Shown here one piece after another: positions 1-12,275 of a stretch of 64,000 bases of DNA. Position 1 is the first letter of the stretch. Each line of letters opens with the position of its first letter. The notes beneath the pieces were generated by a model. It searched no databases. It was not told the DNA's origin and worked only from the letters and a program-made list of their open reading frames with translations. Made by a program: the position numbers and the translations under genes. The stretch is taken from NCBI GenBank assembly GCA_013433145.1, contig CM024168.1, positions 9,370,184 to 9,434,183 on the forward strand, written 5' to 3'. This DNA is from Ascaris suum (Eukaryota > Nematoda > Chromadorea > Rhabditida > Ascarididae).

Positions 1-3000
1 CGCAAAAACAGAAAACAAACAAAATTAAAAACAATACGGGTATTCACTTGCGCATATTTCAGACTGACTGCAGAGAGAGAGATGACTTTAACGAAACTTT
101 GTTGGAGATTACCCTCATTTCTGAAGGACGAAAAAGAATAACGGACGAGGCTTTTCAGGATATTCTAAGACGACAAAACAACAAACGCACAAAATTACGC
201 AAAGAAATTTAGGAGGCGGGGAGGGGAATGGCGTCTAAGTTAGACTCTTCATGAATTAAAACAACTTCGAAGATGGAAACAGTCGCTTCAGAACCCATCA
301 GATTGCTACTACAGTTCTGTATCGCTGTACTGAATTGAAATCGAGCGTCCGACCTATATCATTTCAAAGACATCTAAACCGAAGCAAATAAGAAATAAGT
401 GAAAAATCACCCGGTATCCTTCTGCAGTCCCCTCAACCGACCGTTCATTTCTCATAAGCAGTAGGTAATAAATCATGCATTATAACGCATTCATATTCTT
501 GTTGATCCGGCCGATCGCATAAACTTTCCACAGATTAACTTTAAATGCGCTTTTGCACGTTCGTTTTGCAAGAACGCATCACTGCAATGACACTCAGCTA
601 TAAACAATGGTGGAGTGTAAAATACACGCAGTTTTGCAACAGTTGAGTCCGTTTTTGTCTGTCTGTTCGGTATGTCCAACTTGGGAACCACTGAAGTTAG
701 ACACAGTGTGCAAGGAAGTTGGTGGACATAGTGTACCCGAAAATGGTGACCTTCCATATCGTATTTACTCTCTTTCACTTTGATCCATCAAATCTGAAAA
801 GAACTCTAGGCGTTCCAAAGCGACGCTGCACATCTTCAAATGTGCAATCATTTTATTTGTGATTGGCAAGTTGTGAGAACGGCTGATAAGGAAAGTGGAA
901 TGCTAAGGGAGGCTATCCCGGTACTGGCAGGTAAAAAAATGCAACTCGGGGTTGTGAAAGACATGCAAATTTCTCCGGCTTTTGTTGCATTAAACGGTCC
1001 ACATTTGGAGTTGACAGACCGATTTAGAACTTAGTGTAAGAGGTTGTCCTGTGGCGAACAATGCACACATCAAATTCTTCAGCGCTAGTTTCAGCAACAT
1101 CATTCTTAAACTGCCACAAGGACAGACAGAAAGACAGACACAGACGTAGACACAAACGTGCACAATACTGCTGTAATGCAGAAGCGCAAAGATGCACAGT
1201 AATGCTAAATTACTGAACTTTTGAAGTAACTACGCAGAGAACCGAATGGCACCAAGGGCTTATGCAATGACTGATGGCCTAACACAGAGGTTGGAGGAGG
1301 GATGCGGAAGGGGAAAGGGAGTGCGGGCAACACTGCAGGTTCGCGCGAATTTGGACCGTTGAGAAAGGAGAAGGAGAACAAAGGTGCACTCTCTATGCAT
1401 AACATCATAAGTTTTTAAGTTTTGTGACTGCGCAAAACATTTAATTGAGGGACAGCATCCCCGCGCCAAATGCAGGAGATCACTGCGACCTAGAAGGGCT
1501 GACGGGGGAAAACTCACTTTATTATTTGTGCTGGGAAAATAAACCATTTAAAACAGGTTCCCATTCCGTCTCGCACTTTCCAACGGAACACAGCAAGTGG
1601 AGAAATGTGCCAAAGCAGCTGGAACGATATGCGCTTTTTCGTTCTGTTCTTCACTCCAACTGGGTTATTAACAAACCAGAAACCTACGCTCATATTATGA
1701 CTACCCGGCTGTTTATGGAATTAAGAGAACACGCAAAATCGAGTCCTCCATTATGCACACAACTTGCAGAAGTGTATAAGAAGCGATCTCGACAACGTAC
1801 AGCTTTTCATTTGTGGCATATATGCACCTGCTCCCTCTATTTCTCTAATGCGCACGTCACACGTCACACCCGTGAAAACTTCTAAGCCGCAAGACTTCAG
1901 TGACATTTAGAGGGCGAGAAGATGGCGCCGAACAGCGCATGCAATTTGTTTCTTTGCAAAACTTACATCGCTGTGTACTCAGCTGATGTTGTGCCCCGCA
2001 TGAAGCAACATATGAAAGAGAATGACCACTAAAAATCACCTTTCAGCTTTATGCGTATATCACTATCGACGCTGTACTATACATACTTCTACATCAATAT
2101 GAGATTCATGAAGCAGATTCACAACAGTTCAACTAAATCTCATCTCATCTTGAACATTATGGTTCAGGAACTCGGTTTTGTACAGTATTGCATAGTGCTT
2201 CAACCGCAATCCATCATGTAATTATTGGTGGGCAGTGGTTAAGCGAATATGGCGATGAGCGCCGAATCGATGCAACCTGCATGATGATACTGCATAACAT
2301 CAGTCAACAGTATTGAGGTATATGCAGCAACTGTTGTATGACTCATCTTTCTCGTAATAAAGAACGCGGTTAATTTTTTGTAAGTGCACAGATATTTTCT
2401 ATAATTGAGCGCCTCGTCGACCTAGCAGACTGCAATTAAAAAGCACATATCGTGCAGTGCTTTTCCCCAAATTTGCAGCGCAAAGATGATGTGCACATTC
2501 AGAAACGACTAGAGTGCCAAAAGCATCAATAAAAATGACTAAAACGAAAAAAAACAGAGGTAAACGGATGTATGCAGCAGTAAGCAGCAAATTTCGTCTA
2601 TCTTATGTCAACCGCTGCTGGCAGGTTGTGACGAATAAAAATGCACACATGCAGATATGACCCAACTATGATTTGTGAGAATTTAGAAGGCATGCAAAAA
2701 ATCGAAACTAATTGTTAGTCAGCAGTATGGCTGCAATGTTAGCCAATTTTGCCATAGGCAGATCTGATTATATACAAATTTATGCAAATAAACACAAATA
2801 AATCCACAGATGTTTGCTTGTGAGCGAACACGAGCTCTGCAGTTCATGATTTGATGCAACTCATGTTATCACTACCGATAAACGTTGATGCTAGAAGACA
2901 GTTCGACTCCGCTCTAATTGTAGAAATATTTTCAGTCACTTCCCTTAAATCTCCGTTGATGATAGCAGTTTTTTGAAACGTTACACATATGAGAGCGAGC

Positions 3001-3995
3001 AAGAAGAATTGACGAAAGCGGCAAAGGGAAGAGAGTTGCGAAAGTTAGCGGAAAAGGATGACAACCACCGGAAATCTATTCATTTCGTGAGAATATTGCC
3101 ATCAATTGAAGTTATATAAGCACAAAATGATGAGAATATACAAGATAAACAACTTTCTTCTTTACAAATGTTAATGGGTGCTCGTGTTTGAAATACTTTC
3201 ACAAAGATTCCCATTTTATGGCTGCAAATTACGGACAAACAACCGTCTTATGAATTACCTGAAAATATACGCCAAGGTTGCTATCCCGAATTGTAAAAGG
3301 GTCGTTTTGAAAATGCAGTGAATAAATAAGCATTCGCATTTAAGCCAAAACATTGAGTGAAAAACGACTGCATTTTCGGAAATAAAGAAAACGAACTGTA
3401 ATATTGGCGTGAAAGACTGCTGATTAAAAAGCCTACCATTTAACATATTTAATATTGATAATTAATACTAGTATCATTCCAGTTCGGCTAAAAAGAGATC
3501 AAGTGCTGCCTCGAATAAAAAGACGTAAGCGCAAAGGAAGACTCAAGTGGAGATTCAGAACAGCTGTCTAATCTTACCTTTGTGCAACTCTGACGGCAGA
3601 GGAGTTTAATTACGCAAAAGTGCAGCTTCGGCCCAACTTATCAACTCAAATTTATGCAAAATTAGGCATTTATCTGCTTAAAGCAAAGTGTACCACAAAA
3701 AGATAACAATTTCGTTTATTATAATACTTTCTGGCCATAATTTTACCTCCTTTATTTGTTGTTCCATTTGCACCTGCTTCGAACGTTCAGTTAAATTTCT
3801 TCATTGTTCAGTTTCATAAATCTTCGAAACTTTTCTCTGGACTTACCAAAAAGCATTTTCTCAGCCAGGAGCCTTTTTACACGTCGCTTTCCATCACTTC
3901 GTTAGCGCTCGAAACGTCCTTCATTTTTCATAATTTAAAGCGAATTTAAACTGAACTATTAACCGTTCTGGCAATTTAACGAAAATCAGTACAGT

Positions 3996-4112
<117 letters not shown>

Positions 4113-7100
4113 TTATCGATTTGAATCCCCGAGGAAATCATGAAGATTGTTTCCGCGGAAAATATTTTGTCAAAAGTTTTGAATGAAAATGTTTAAAATG
4201 AATCTTGGGACGTTACTGTTCCGCTCGGTGAGCTTGCTTCAAAAACCTGCAAGAATGGCGCTTTACCCTTCGACAGCTTCCACCTGCTGAATCCATTTTC
4301 TGTGCAAGCCAAAGAGCGAATGAACGCAAAAATTTTTGCATGCATTCTCTAAAGTTATTCGAATAATGTTGGATGGGTAAAAACAGCTATTTCCATTGGT
4401 ATGCATTCGTGTGCTTATTGCATAAGTGTGACCAACGTGAGCAGAGATGGATATGTCCATGAAAAGCACATTTTATACAAAGGGACAGTGGGAAGAGCGA
4501 ATAGCGCCACATGTCCGGCTGGCTGCCCGTCCGCTTATCTCCGAGAAGGCACATCAATCCTCACCCGGCGCATCCATCTTCGTTTTTTTTCGTTGCATGA
4601 TGTCCTTCCCTCACAACACCATTACTCTTGCTCATACATCCCGCCGTTTTCCATTCCGCACATATAAAGCTGCATTTCGCGATTTATAATACAAAGCCAG
4701 AATAGCGTCATCCTCCCATATTCACCATTTATCTCTCATCTCTCTCCTTCGAAATCCTCTATTTTTTATTGGCCGGATTAGATTAACAACAGATTTCGTC
4801 AAACAGGTTTCAAATAAGATCAGAATATGAAAAGACATGTTCGAATGTTACAAACGCAATATCCCCCTTGCCCTGATATGCTTTTAAGGTTATAATTAAC
4901 GCAGAGACTATTATGTTCTGTAGCCAAAGTTCCTCATTTCGCAGTGTTATCGACCCATGTCAAAGCAATCTTTCCATCTTTTTTTCTGATATTCTGCGAG
5001 TGTTGACTCATGTGAATAGCGAAGTGTTATGGGCCATCTTGCAGATCACCCAGATTTCTTTGCAAGAACACCTACGCTTAACAGCACATATCGTTTCAGA
5101 ACTCTGGTTTATCCACCAAAGCAAACGCTGACAAGTATTAGCCCTCTTTCAAACCAACAACTCACTAGAACTTCACCCTTTTCGAACTCTCTCCTCTCTC
5201 TCATTCCTTCTCCTTCATCGTTCATGTGCAAAGTATGGATTCCGAGACAACGAGACTGCAAAAGCTAGCAACAGTAAGAGACAAATGTCAAAGTTCGCCA
5301 ATGAAACATGAACTATTAGCAAGCAACAAATCAAACAAGACACCGTATATTTCAAGAGGGGTTCTCTATTTAACAGACGCTTTCCATCAGCTCAACTTTC
5401 AAGAACGACGTGTGGCTTCTACTTAATGAGAGTCTTCTATTGGAGGTGACTATCACTTAAAAAGGTGGCATTTATTCTTCTCAAATTTTGCAAGTGGTCT
5501 TCTATTTATTGAGTGTTTTTCATCAAAGCACATACGGCAAACACGTCACTATTGTAATGTACAAATAATGAAATATAGAAACTATCAATGCCCCCATAAT
5601 TAAACTCATTTGTTCGATGACTGCTGACTCTCGGAGGTCGAAAATGGATTCAGCATTACGACTTTTACAAGTTCAGCAACTGAATTTCAAATATTCAGCT
5701 TCCACCAATATGCAGAGTACAGAAACCTGTAAAACTTGTTGAATTTATTGGACCGTAGATTTGTCGCAACTAGATGTCAGGTAGAAGAGCAATGGGCTTC
5801 GTAACGCAGGCGAGCTTATGGAAAGCTACAACCTCGCATTTCATAAAAGTGACTCTGTTTAAAATATTGCAGTGTTTAGAGAAAGTGAATAAGTAAAGAC
5901 CGACACATACGCAAATAGTAAACTGAACTGATGGGTTCTGCGAGATCGCTTGGCTACTTCTGATTTCCTTGATTCCTGTTAAATGAACATGGACGTGAGT
6001 ATTGTGGTGATCCCCTTTGATCGCCGGGAAGGAGGAAGAGTAAGCGCTTCATTTTCCCAAATACATATCTCTAAGCCCATTAGAAAACAAAGCCGGATAG
6101 GAATCTAATGACCTTTATTGATCTTGAGCGAGGATAAGTGCCCGTAAATCATACATACCACTGAAATCAAACGTCTTCTGAAATCCAATCATTTGTTCAA
6201 GATTTTAGGATTTCTTCCAACGAATAAAAGGTGTTGCATATAGCATATACAAGCCGTGCGGCAATGCTGTCTCAGCGCCGCCACGCTAAGATATTGTTGC
6301 AGCCCTTTTCCACTCGTGACCATTCGAGTAGGGCAATGCTGCGACTCATGCCTCTGATCAGGGACGATCGTGTAGCACAGACAGCGCTTCAACAAGTCAA
6401 ATTCCCAGCTGAACTTCGGAATCCCTTATTCAGGTTCAAACGATCGAAACGTTGAATCATTATATGCCGGTTGTCAAAAAAATACAAAGATTGCCGGCTA
6501 GTTCCATGAGGAGTACCTTATTTTGGTGGTCCTTAATTTCATAATCATGGCTACATAGGAGTCGGAAAAAAACGTGGTTGTTGTTCATGGGTTAGATCAG
6601 CAAACTCGGAAAGTAGTTGCGGCCATTTCAAACATTTCATAAAATCGCATCAATTGTTTTCTTGGGGGAATGGGGTCGATCCCTCGAAAATGGCATCTAT
6701 TTTAAGCAATCGCGCTACGGATGCATGCAAATGAATGACGTATGCATTCGATGACAGCCGTAAAATTGTTGCGTTAGACGTACGCACAAAGAGTGAGGAA
6801 GCATTAAAAAACACATAAAAATAGAGAGGATACAGGGCGTGAAAGGAGAAGAGAGGGGAATCACATGGAGTAAGAGAAAACACTCATTCACACGATAGAA
6901 CACTACCGTAAGCGGTCGAAGGTCAGCAGCACTTTAGTGTGGACATTTTTGAGTATCCACTGTCATCACTGACGTATGACAGAGAGGAACATTCCTCATA
7001 GGTCTGTGAAGGATGAGAAAACCAATCCACTTTTACGAATCACTGCATTCGGCAAATTGCACATATTGTTCGAAGACGATGGGACACAATGCATACATAT

Positions 7101-8532
7101 ATAAACAGCAGCAATGTACACGAGGTATACACGCGCATGTATATCATTTTTTAAAAAGATAGCACGTGAACACAATCGCTGTTGTTAAGTGATCGCTAGC
7201 CTTATTAATTAAAACAGCAATAAACAGCACAACAGCAAATCATTTTCCTGCAGAACTAAAATCAAAACCATTACGAAAGTTGCTGCATATAAAGTGGTGT
7301 AAAGCGAAGACCACTCGCACACCTTTCGCCTTCATCTGGGTGGACATTAAAAGGAAAGCAGGAAAGGGGGCAGGACTTGAAAAATTTAATGGCGAAAACC
7401 AACTGCGGCCTTTAAAACAAAACGATTCTTCTGTTGAGAAGGAAGCGGTGTTAAGTATTAAGGTTAAGAAATATTTTCAAGAAAGTGTCTAAAATTTCTC
7501 TGTTGTTGAGAGAAGAAAGAGAACGAGAGGGAACATCTCTCATCACCGAATGCTTGAAGCATATGAGGAGCACTGAATTCTAAACGCTGTGGAAAAAACA
7601 CTAGTGGCCAACAAACTTTGAAATGTTCAGAAAATCGAAAATTTTCTTCTCAAATCTTTGCAGTATCCACAAAAGTGCAACTTAAATCTGCTCAGGAGAT
7701 CCAACACTTACGAACAAATAAAAGAGCTTAGTCAGAATAAAGACATAACAAACAGATCAGGTAAGAGTACACAAAGGGACTCTGAAGAAATAGAACAAGA
7801 AATCAAGTCGCGTGTCTTAATCATCCAACAGATCTTCATTCAGCCGCTATTCCCGATGATAAATATGTCGCCACAACGTTCGCTTTTCAATCAATAGCCT
7901 TATAACTGCACATCGACGGTCACTTAAGTATATAAGGTGGGACATTTAATGGCCACATAACTGCATATCGACGTTTAATGGCCACATATAATAAGCCTGC
8001 ATAATAAGTCAGAAATATCAGACCAAATGATAAAACGTCGCATATGCAAAATCTCTTCGCTATCCACTCCATGGAGTGCACTTGACAAATAACAAAACGT
8101 GTTATAATGATACATCATTGCTAGATTTAGTGCTTGCTAGGAACCCCTCTAGACAAAAGCGAATAAAGCGAAAGCAATGGATGAAGGATGAGGATGAATG
8201 AGGAAATGTCCCTCACCTCGTAACTTCAATGTTTGCCTTCCACAGCGCGTTCGCACAGTCAAAGCTTATGATTATTATAACATACTTTGAGAGTTTAGCA
8301 GACTGACAGATAGGGTAGGCAATGCGACAAACAATATGATCGTTTGAACCACTCATAGCAATATTTTTATCCCTTTTTTGAGAAAGTATTTGTCGAAGGT
8401 ACTTTCTGCTTCACTGATGAGCGCAAGCAAAGAGCTCACGGATATAAAATATGCTTGCAGGAAAGCTAATGAATTAAGAAACGTTTCTCTATTCCATGAT
8501 CACTTCGTTAGACGTATCACTGACCTCATTTA

Positions 8533-8534
<2 letters not shown>

Positions 8535-8626
<92 letters not shown>
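8535..8626. repeat. (TA)n microsatellite, about 92 nt
   Basis: A pure TA tract just upstream of the retroelement tail at 8635. Reading frames across it encode only Tyr-Ile repeats and are not genes. Confidence 0.97.
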
Positions 8627-8627
<1 letters not shown>

Positions 8628-8634
8628 CATTAGG

Positions 8635-8805
8635 TGCTCAGACTCACTTTATTTCACCTGTGCACTTGGCCTTGTACAAAAATTATTGCATATGTATATT
8701 GCTCACATCTGTTTGCTTGCTTCGGTCTTATGCGCACATTTTCACTGTTACCTGCTGCTTTGTTTGTTCTTTTGACACAGCATTCAATCAATCAATCAAT
8801 CAATA
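8635..8805 (+). mobile_element. non-LTR retroelement tail ending in (AATC)n
   Basis: About 150 nt match 52526-52680 (for example tgctcagactcac, then tttcacctgt, ggccttgt, attttcactg, tgctgctttg). This copy ends in five tandem copies of aatc, a tail type known from RTE-like LINEs and their SINE partners. It sits directly against a (TA)n tract on its 5' side. Confidence 0.6.
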
Positions 8806-8998
8806 ACCCTACCCAACCTACACCTAATACTTCCTACCCATCATATACGTCGCGTTGGATCGTTCAGTTCGAAATTCGAACGAAAAGGACTTAAGAATAC
8901 TTAACATTTTTACTTATCGAGCAGGTGGTATACCTCGGTACAGTTGATGTTTTCGTTCCATCGCTTTGCAAGGACTTCCCTCTTACTACATCATTTGT

Positions 8999-9038
8999 CG
9001 AGTTCCAAACGAACTCCAGTAAATCTGTTTGGAACTCG
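8999..9038. repeat. inverted repeat, 12-nt perfect arms
   Basis: CGAGTTCCAAAC (8999-9010) and GTTTGGAACTCG (9027-9038) are exact reverse complements around a 16-nt loop. Confidence 0.9.
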
Positions 9039-11959
9039 ATATCTGAGTTAGTTCATTTGTTGCTCCACAACAATTTTGAAGAGAAGCGCAGGTTGTGGAA
9101 TTCCCACTGAAACTATGTATAAGATGGAAGCGGAGCATCCAAATTTGTAAGCGGAAGGCTCACTATGGGAAATAAAAAAAAAATAAATATCAAAAAACCA
9201 GTGCAAAATTCCATCTATCTGTTCCGAAACGAAGTCAGATGCAAAATCCTTGATGGATTACTCAGCATGAACACTGAGAAGCGATAAGGACTGGGAGATG
9301 GGAGGGAGGTGGGGGAGGGGGTGGAGAGCAGGGATGGGGAGGGGAGTGGGTACTACCAGCAAGGTACAACATACATATTTGGAATATCTAGTGGCCTTTC
9401 ATCAATTAGCTGAAACCGACGTAATCAGGTCATTACTTTATAGTGTTCAGAATGACCACCTTGAAGTGTAGCAAGAAAGGCGCCTTATAAATTCTACCGT
9501 AGTATGTGTTACACCTGCTCTTCATGCGTAATTAAATGCCACGTCTAATATTGAGCAGCGAAAAGTGAAATGATGAAGGAAAAATTGTTTTATTTTCGCC
9601 AAAAAGACGGAAACGTAACTGCCATATAAAACCGATCATTTCAAACAAGATAAGCTAAAATCTGTATTAGAGAGAGAGAAAGTCTCGGAAAATGTTGCGA
9701 AATTTGGAAAATCCTGCCGAATTTTTTGGGATGATCTCCTTTAATATTCGGCAATATTTATGAAAATGGAAATAAAAAATGATGAACGAGTTTCACGAAT
9801 TTATATAACACCAACAAGAAGATTTGCTAACAAAGAAGTAGTCGCTAGTCGTGCTCTACGAGCATTTTCGGATCGCTCACACAGCTGCAAGAGATTATTG
9901 CGCCTTTCAGATTGCTCTTTTATTACGTTCTCCATAGAAATTAATTTCAAAAACTAAACTCGTTCACGTTACTCGAGCACTCTGAATTGCTTTCAGCAGC
10001 TCGAAGTGAAACTGCCAACATGCTTCTCTCATCAGATGTAACCTACTGTGATCCCAACAATAAATGTTATACTCAATACATTTCTATTTATCGCCTAACG
10101 GAGCAGTCTGGGTGAACCTTTTCTCCATGAAATGACAGCTGCATAAGTTCGCAGTAAAAGAACCCTCTTACAACATATTGCATTAAATCAAGTTTTTGCA
10201 AATAACTGCAAATAAATAAAATCGGTTACGACTCACTAAATTGAATTAAGCGAAGTTTACTCACAACTGCGGATTACCTTCGCTGCAATTAAAAAAGTTA
10301 GAACACCCGCCAGATATTATTAACGTTAATTCTCACTTGCCCACGAGTAAATATTTTCGGTAGGTACCTGAACTGTGAATTGACACAGAACAATCTCACC
10401 TATCTCCAAGTGTTCATCTCCTTAAAACTTTCTTTAAGCGCTGTTAAATCATAAAAACAATTCGGGGAAAATGCATTCATCTTCGTGGTGCTCTTCTCCA
10501 AAAGGCTTTAAATTTTGCAAAGACCTCTTCGACTAGGACGGGGAACGAAAAGAAGCACTAATTCATCGAATTCTCAGAAGACTTTACAAGTAAGGCTCGA
10601 TTTGGAATTGGTCCTAAAAGCAATCAACCGTAATCTCTATCTCTCAGCTTAGTTTGAGGCTCATTCAACGGAATCTACGGAACGAACTGGACGTCGACTG
10701 TTTAGTTAAAGAGCTATCTTATGTATAACACATCATGCATGCATAATACGCATATCAAACGCTTCGGACGAGGCTTCATATGTGTTTCCACTTAAAGCAT
10801 TTATTGTCGCTGATTATAATTTTCGTATTTAGTCTTGATGTGCACAAATTTTCACACGCGCAATTGAGCGTTTAAAAGGATTGATGCTGCAATAGGGAAT
10901 CCCTCAACAGAGGATTTGAATTTGATGAACGAGAACAGTGGAGTATATGTGTTACAGTATATTTAAATGAGGAAAATACAGTACATGCAAATACAGTATA
11001 GACATTACACGATAATGATCGTTTGCTCGGAGAAACGGATGTAAAAAGTAATGATTCACATTCGGATCCGCAACAGAAGCAGAAGGAAACGAAGAAATTC
11101 TCGCTCACAGTGAGTGAAAATTTTTGCCGGAAATTTCGATCATATAACAACTGTACTTCTTGCTACTGTCACAAATGATGTTTTCCTTCACTCTCCCACT
11201 ACAATATGCGCTCTTCACATCAGCAACCGTAAGGCAATGCAAGTTAGCTGGATTCATCAAGTCCGACCTCGAAGACGTCGTCAAAGAAGATTCCTTGTGA
11301 GACCAATCGGTCTCGCTCAGAGCGCAGTATTGCTGATTTCCTATAGAAAGCATTCAACCTGTGAGTGCACAAACACAAACCTGTGAGTGCACAAATAAGT
11401 TGACATCATCATATTCGAAGACGTTAATGTGGCAGAAAAGACGGAAGAATATGCTCCTGCATAATAGTAATAATAACAGGTCACAATACTAGTGTTAATA
11501 ACCGGTTTTCATACAGCAAACGGTCATTGCCATTTTGAACTAAAATACGCGTTCACTAGAGGGATTGGAAAATAAGTACCCGCTGCTAGAGTGTTAGCCT
11601 AACATTTGAGCGAAGTAAAGCTAAAGAACCTCGAGTGTCCTCCACATTTCATCTTCGAATACAAACTTCCAAATTTGGGGCGACAATCTGAACTCCAGAG
11701 CTTCGCTGCCGATAGTATGAGCACTTAAAGTATGAGAACCTAGGTTTACTTAGATGGAGAGGGGGAAATGATTATGTTCGCAGCATAATCTGCCACTTCA
11801 GTGAATTTGCAAACTGCGCTCTTAAGCAACAAAGAGTAGAAAGAGAGAAGTCAGCATCGATTGCCACAGTTTAAAACATAATTCAATTAGTCCGAAAATA
11901 TTCGAAATAAACTCAAATTAAAAATAAACAAGCTTATATTAAATGTGATACTGAATGAT

Positions 11960-12048
11960 CAAATTAAATAAATAAAAATAAATAAGTAAAATAAAAAATA
12001 AATAAAATAAAATAAAAATAAATAAATAAAATGCATAAAATAAAAATA
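11960..12048. repeat. A-rich AATAA/AAATA low-complexity tract
   Basis: About 90 nt built of aataa, aaata and similar units, ending about 70 nt from the inverted repeat next to the homeobox exon. It could be a decayed poly(A)-type tail or simple slippage. Confidence 0.8.
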
Positions 12049-12116
12049 AGTCGACGACCTGAGATGAACTTCAGAATCAAAAAAGCGTAATTGATACAAT
12101 ATAAAATCACTGATTT

Positions 12117-12161
12117 CTGCTTCGATTATACAATGCAACTTGCATTGCATAATCGAAGCAG
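12117..12161. repeat. near-perfect inverted repeat (22-nt arms) beside the homeobox exon
   Basis: The arms 12117-12138 and 12140-12161 are complementary with one mismatch and a 1-nt centre (12139). In minus-strand RNA the mismatch becomes a G-U pair. The structure starts 12 nt into the intron after the homeobox exon donor at 12173-12172. Confidence 0.9.
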
Positions 12162-12173
12162 CTAATGGCTCAC

Positions 12174-12275
12174 CTGTATGACGCGCATATTAAGGCCGGT
12201 TTCCTGTGCCAGCTGTTCCCTGATATGCCTTGTGGGTTTCGGTGTGGACGCAAATGCCGCTTTTAACGTGTCCAA
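12174..12275 (-). CDS. lin-11: lin-11 exon 6: homeodomain helices 1-2 and start of helix 3
   Basis: The 102-nt exon has acceptor tttttgcag and donor CAG|gtgagc. It encodes homeodomain positions 13-46, including [20 protein letters not shown] and TGLNMRVIQ, nearly identical to Lhx1/Lhx5. It stops in phase 0 just before the expected V-W-F-Q-N-R-R, so contact positions 47, 50, 51 and 54 must sit in a further exon. A 45-bp inverted repeat begins 12 nt into the following intron. Confidence 0.96.

Noticed and set aside
1445..1885. Plus-strand open frame of 146 codons
   Set aside because: No ATG start, no domain, no splice context. A frame of this length is expected by chance in 64 kb of this composition.
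8378..8806. Plus-strand frame of 142 codons with Tyr-Ile repeats
   Set aside because: It is open only because it crosses the (TA)n tract and a retroelement tail.
11105..11353. Arg-rich or acidic frames near 11260-11300 as the missing homeobox exon
   Set aside because: Neither strand encodes WFQNRR or the phase required after exon 6.
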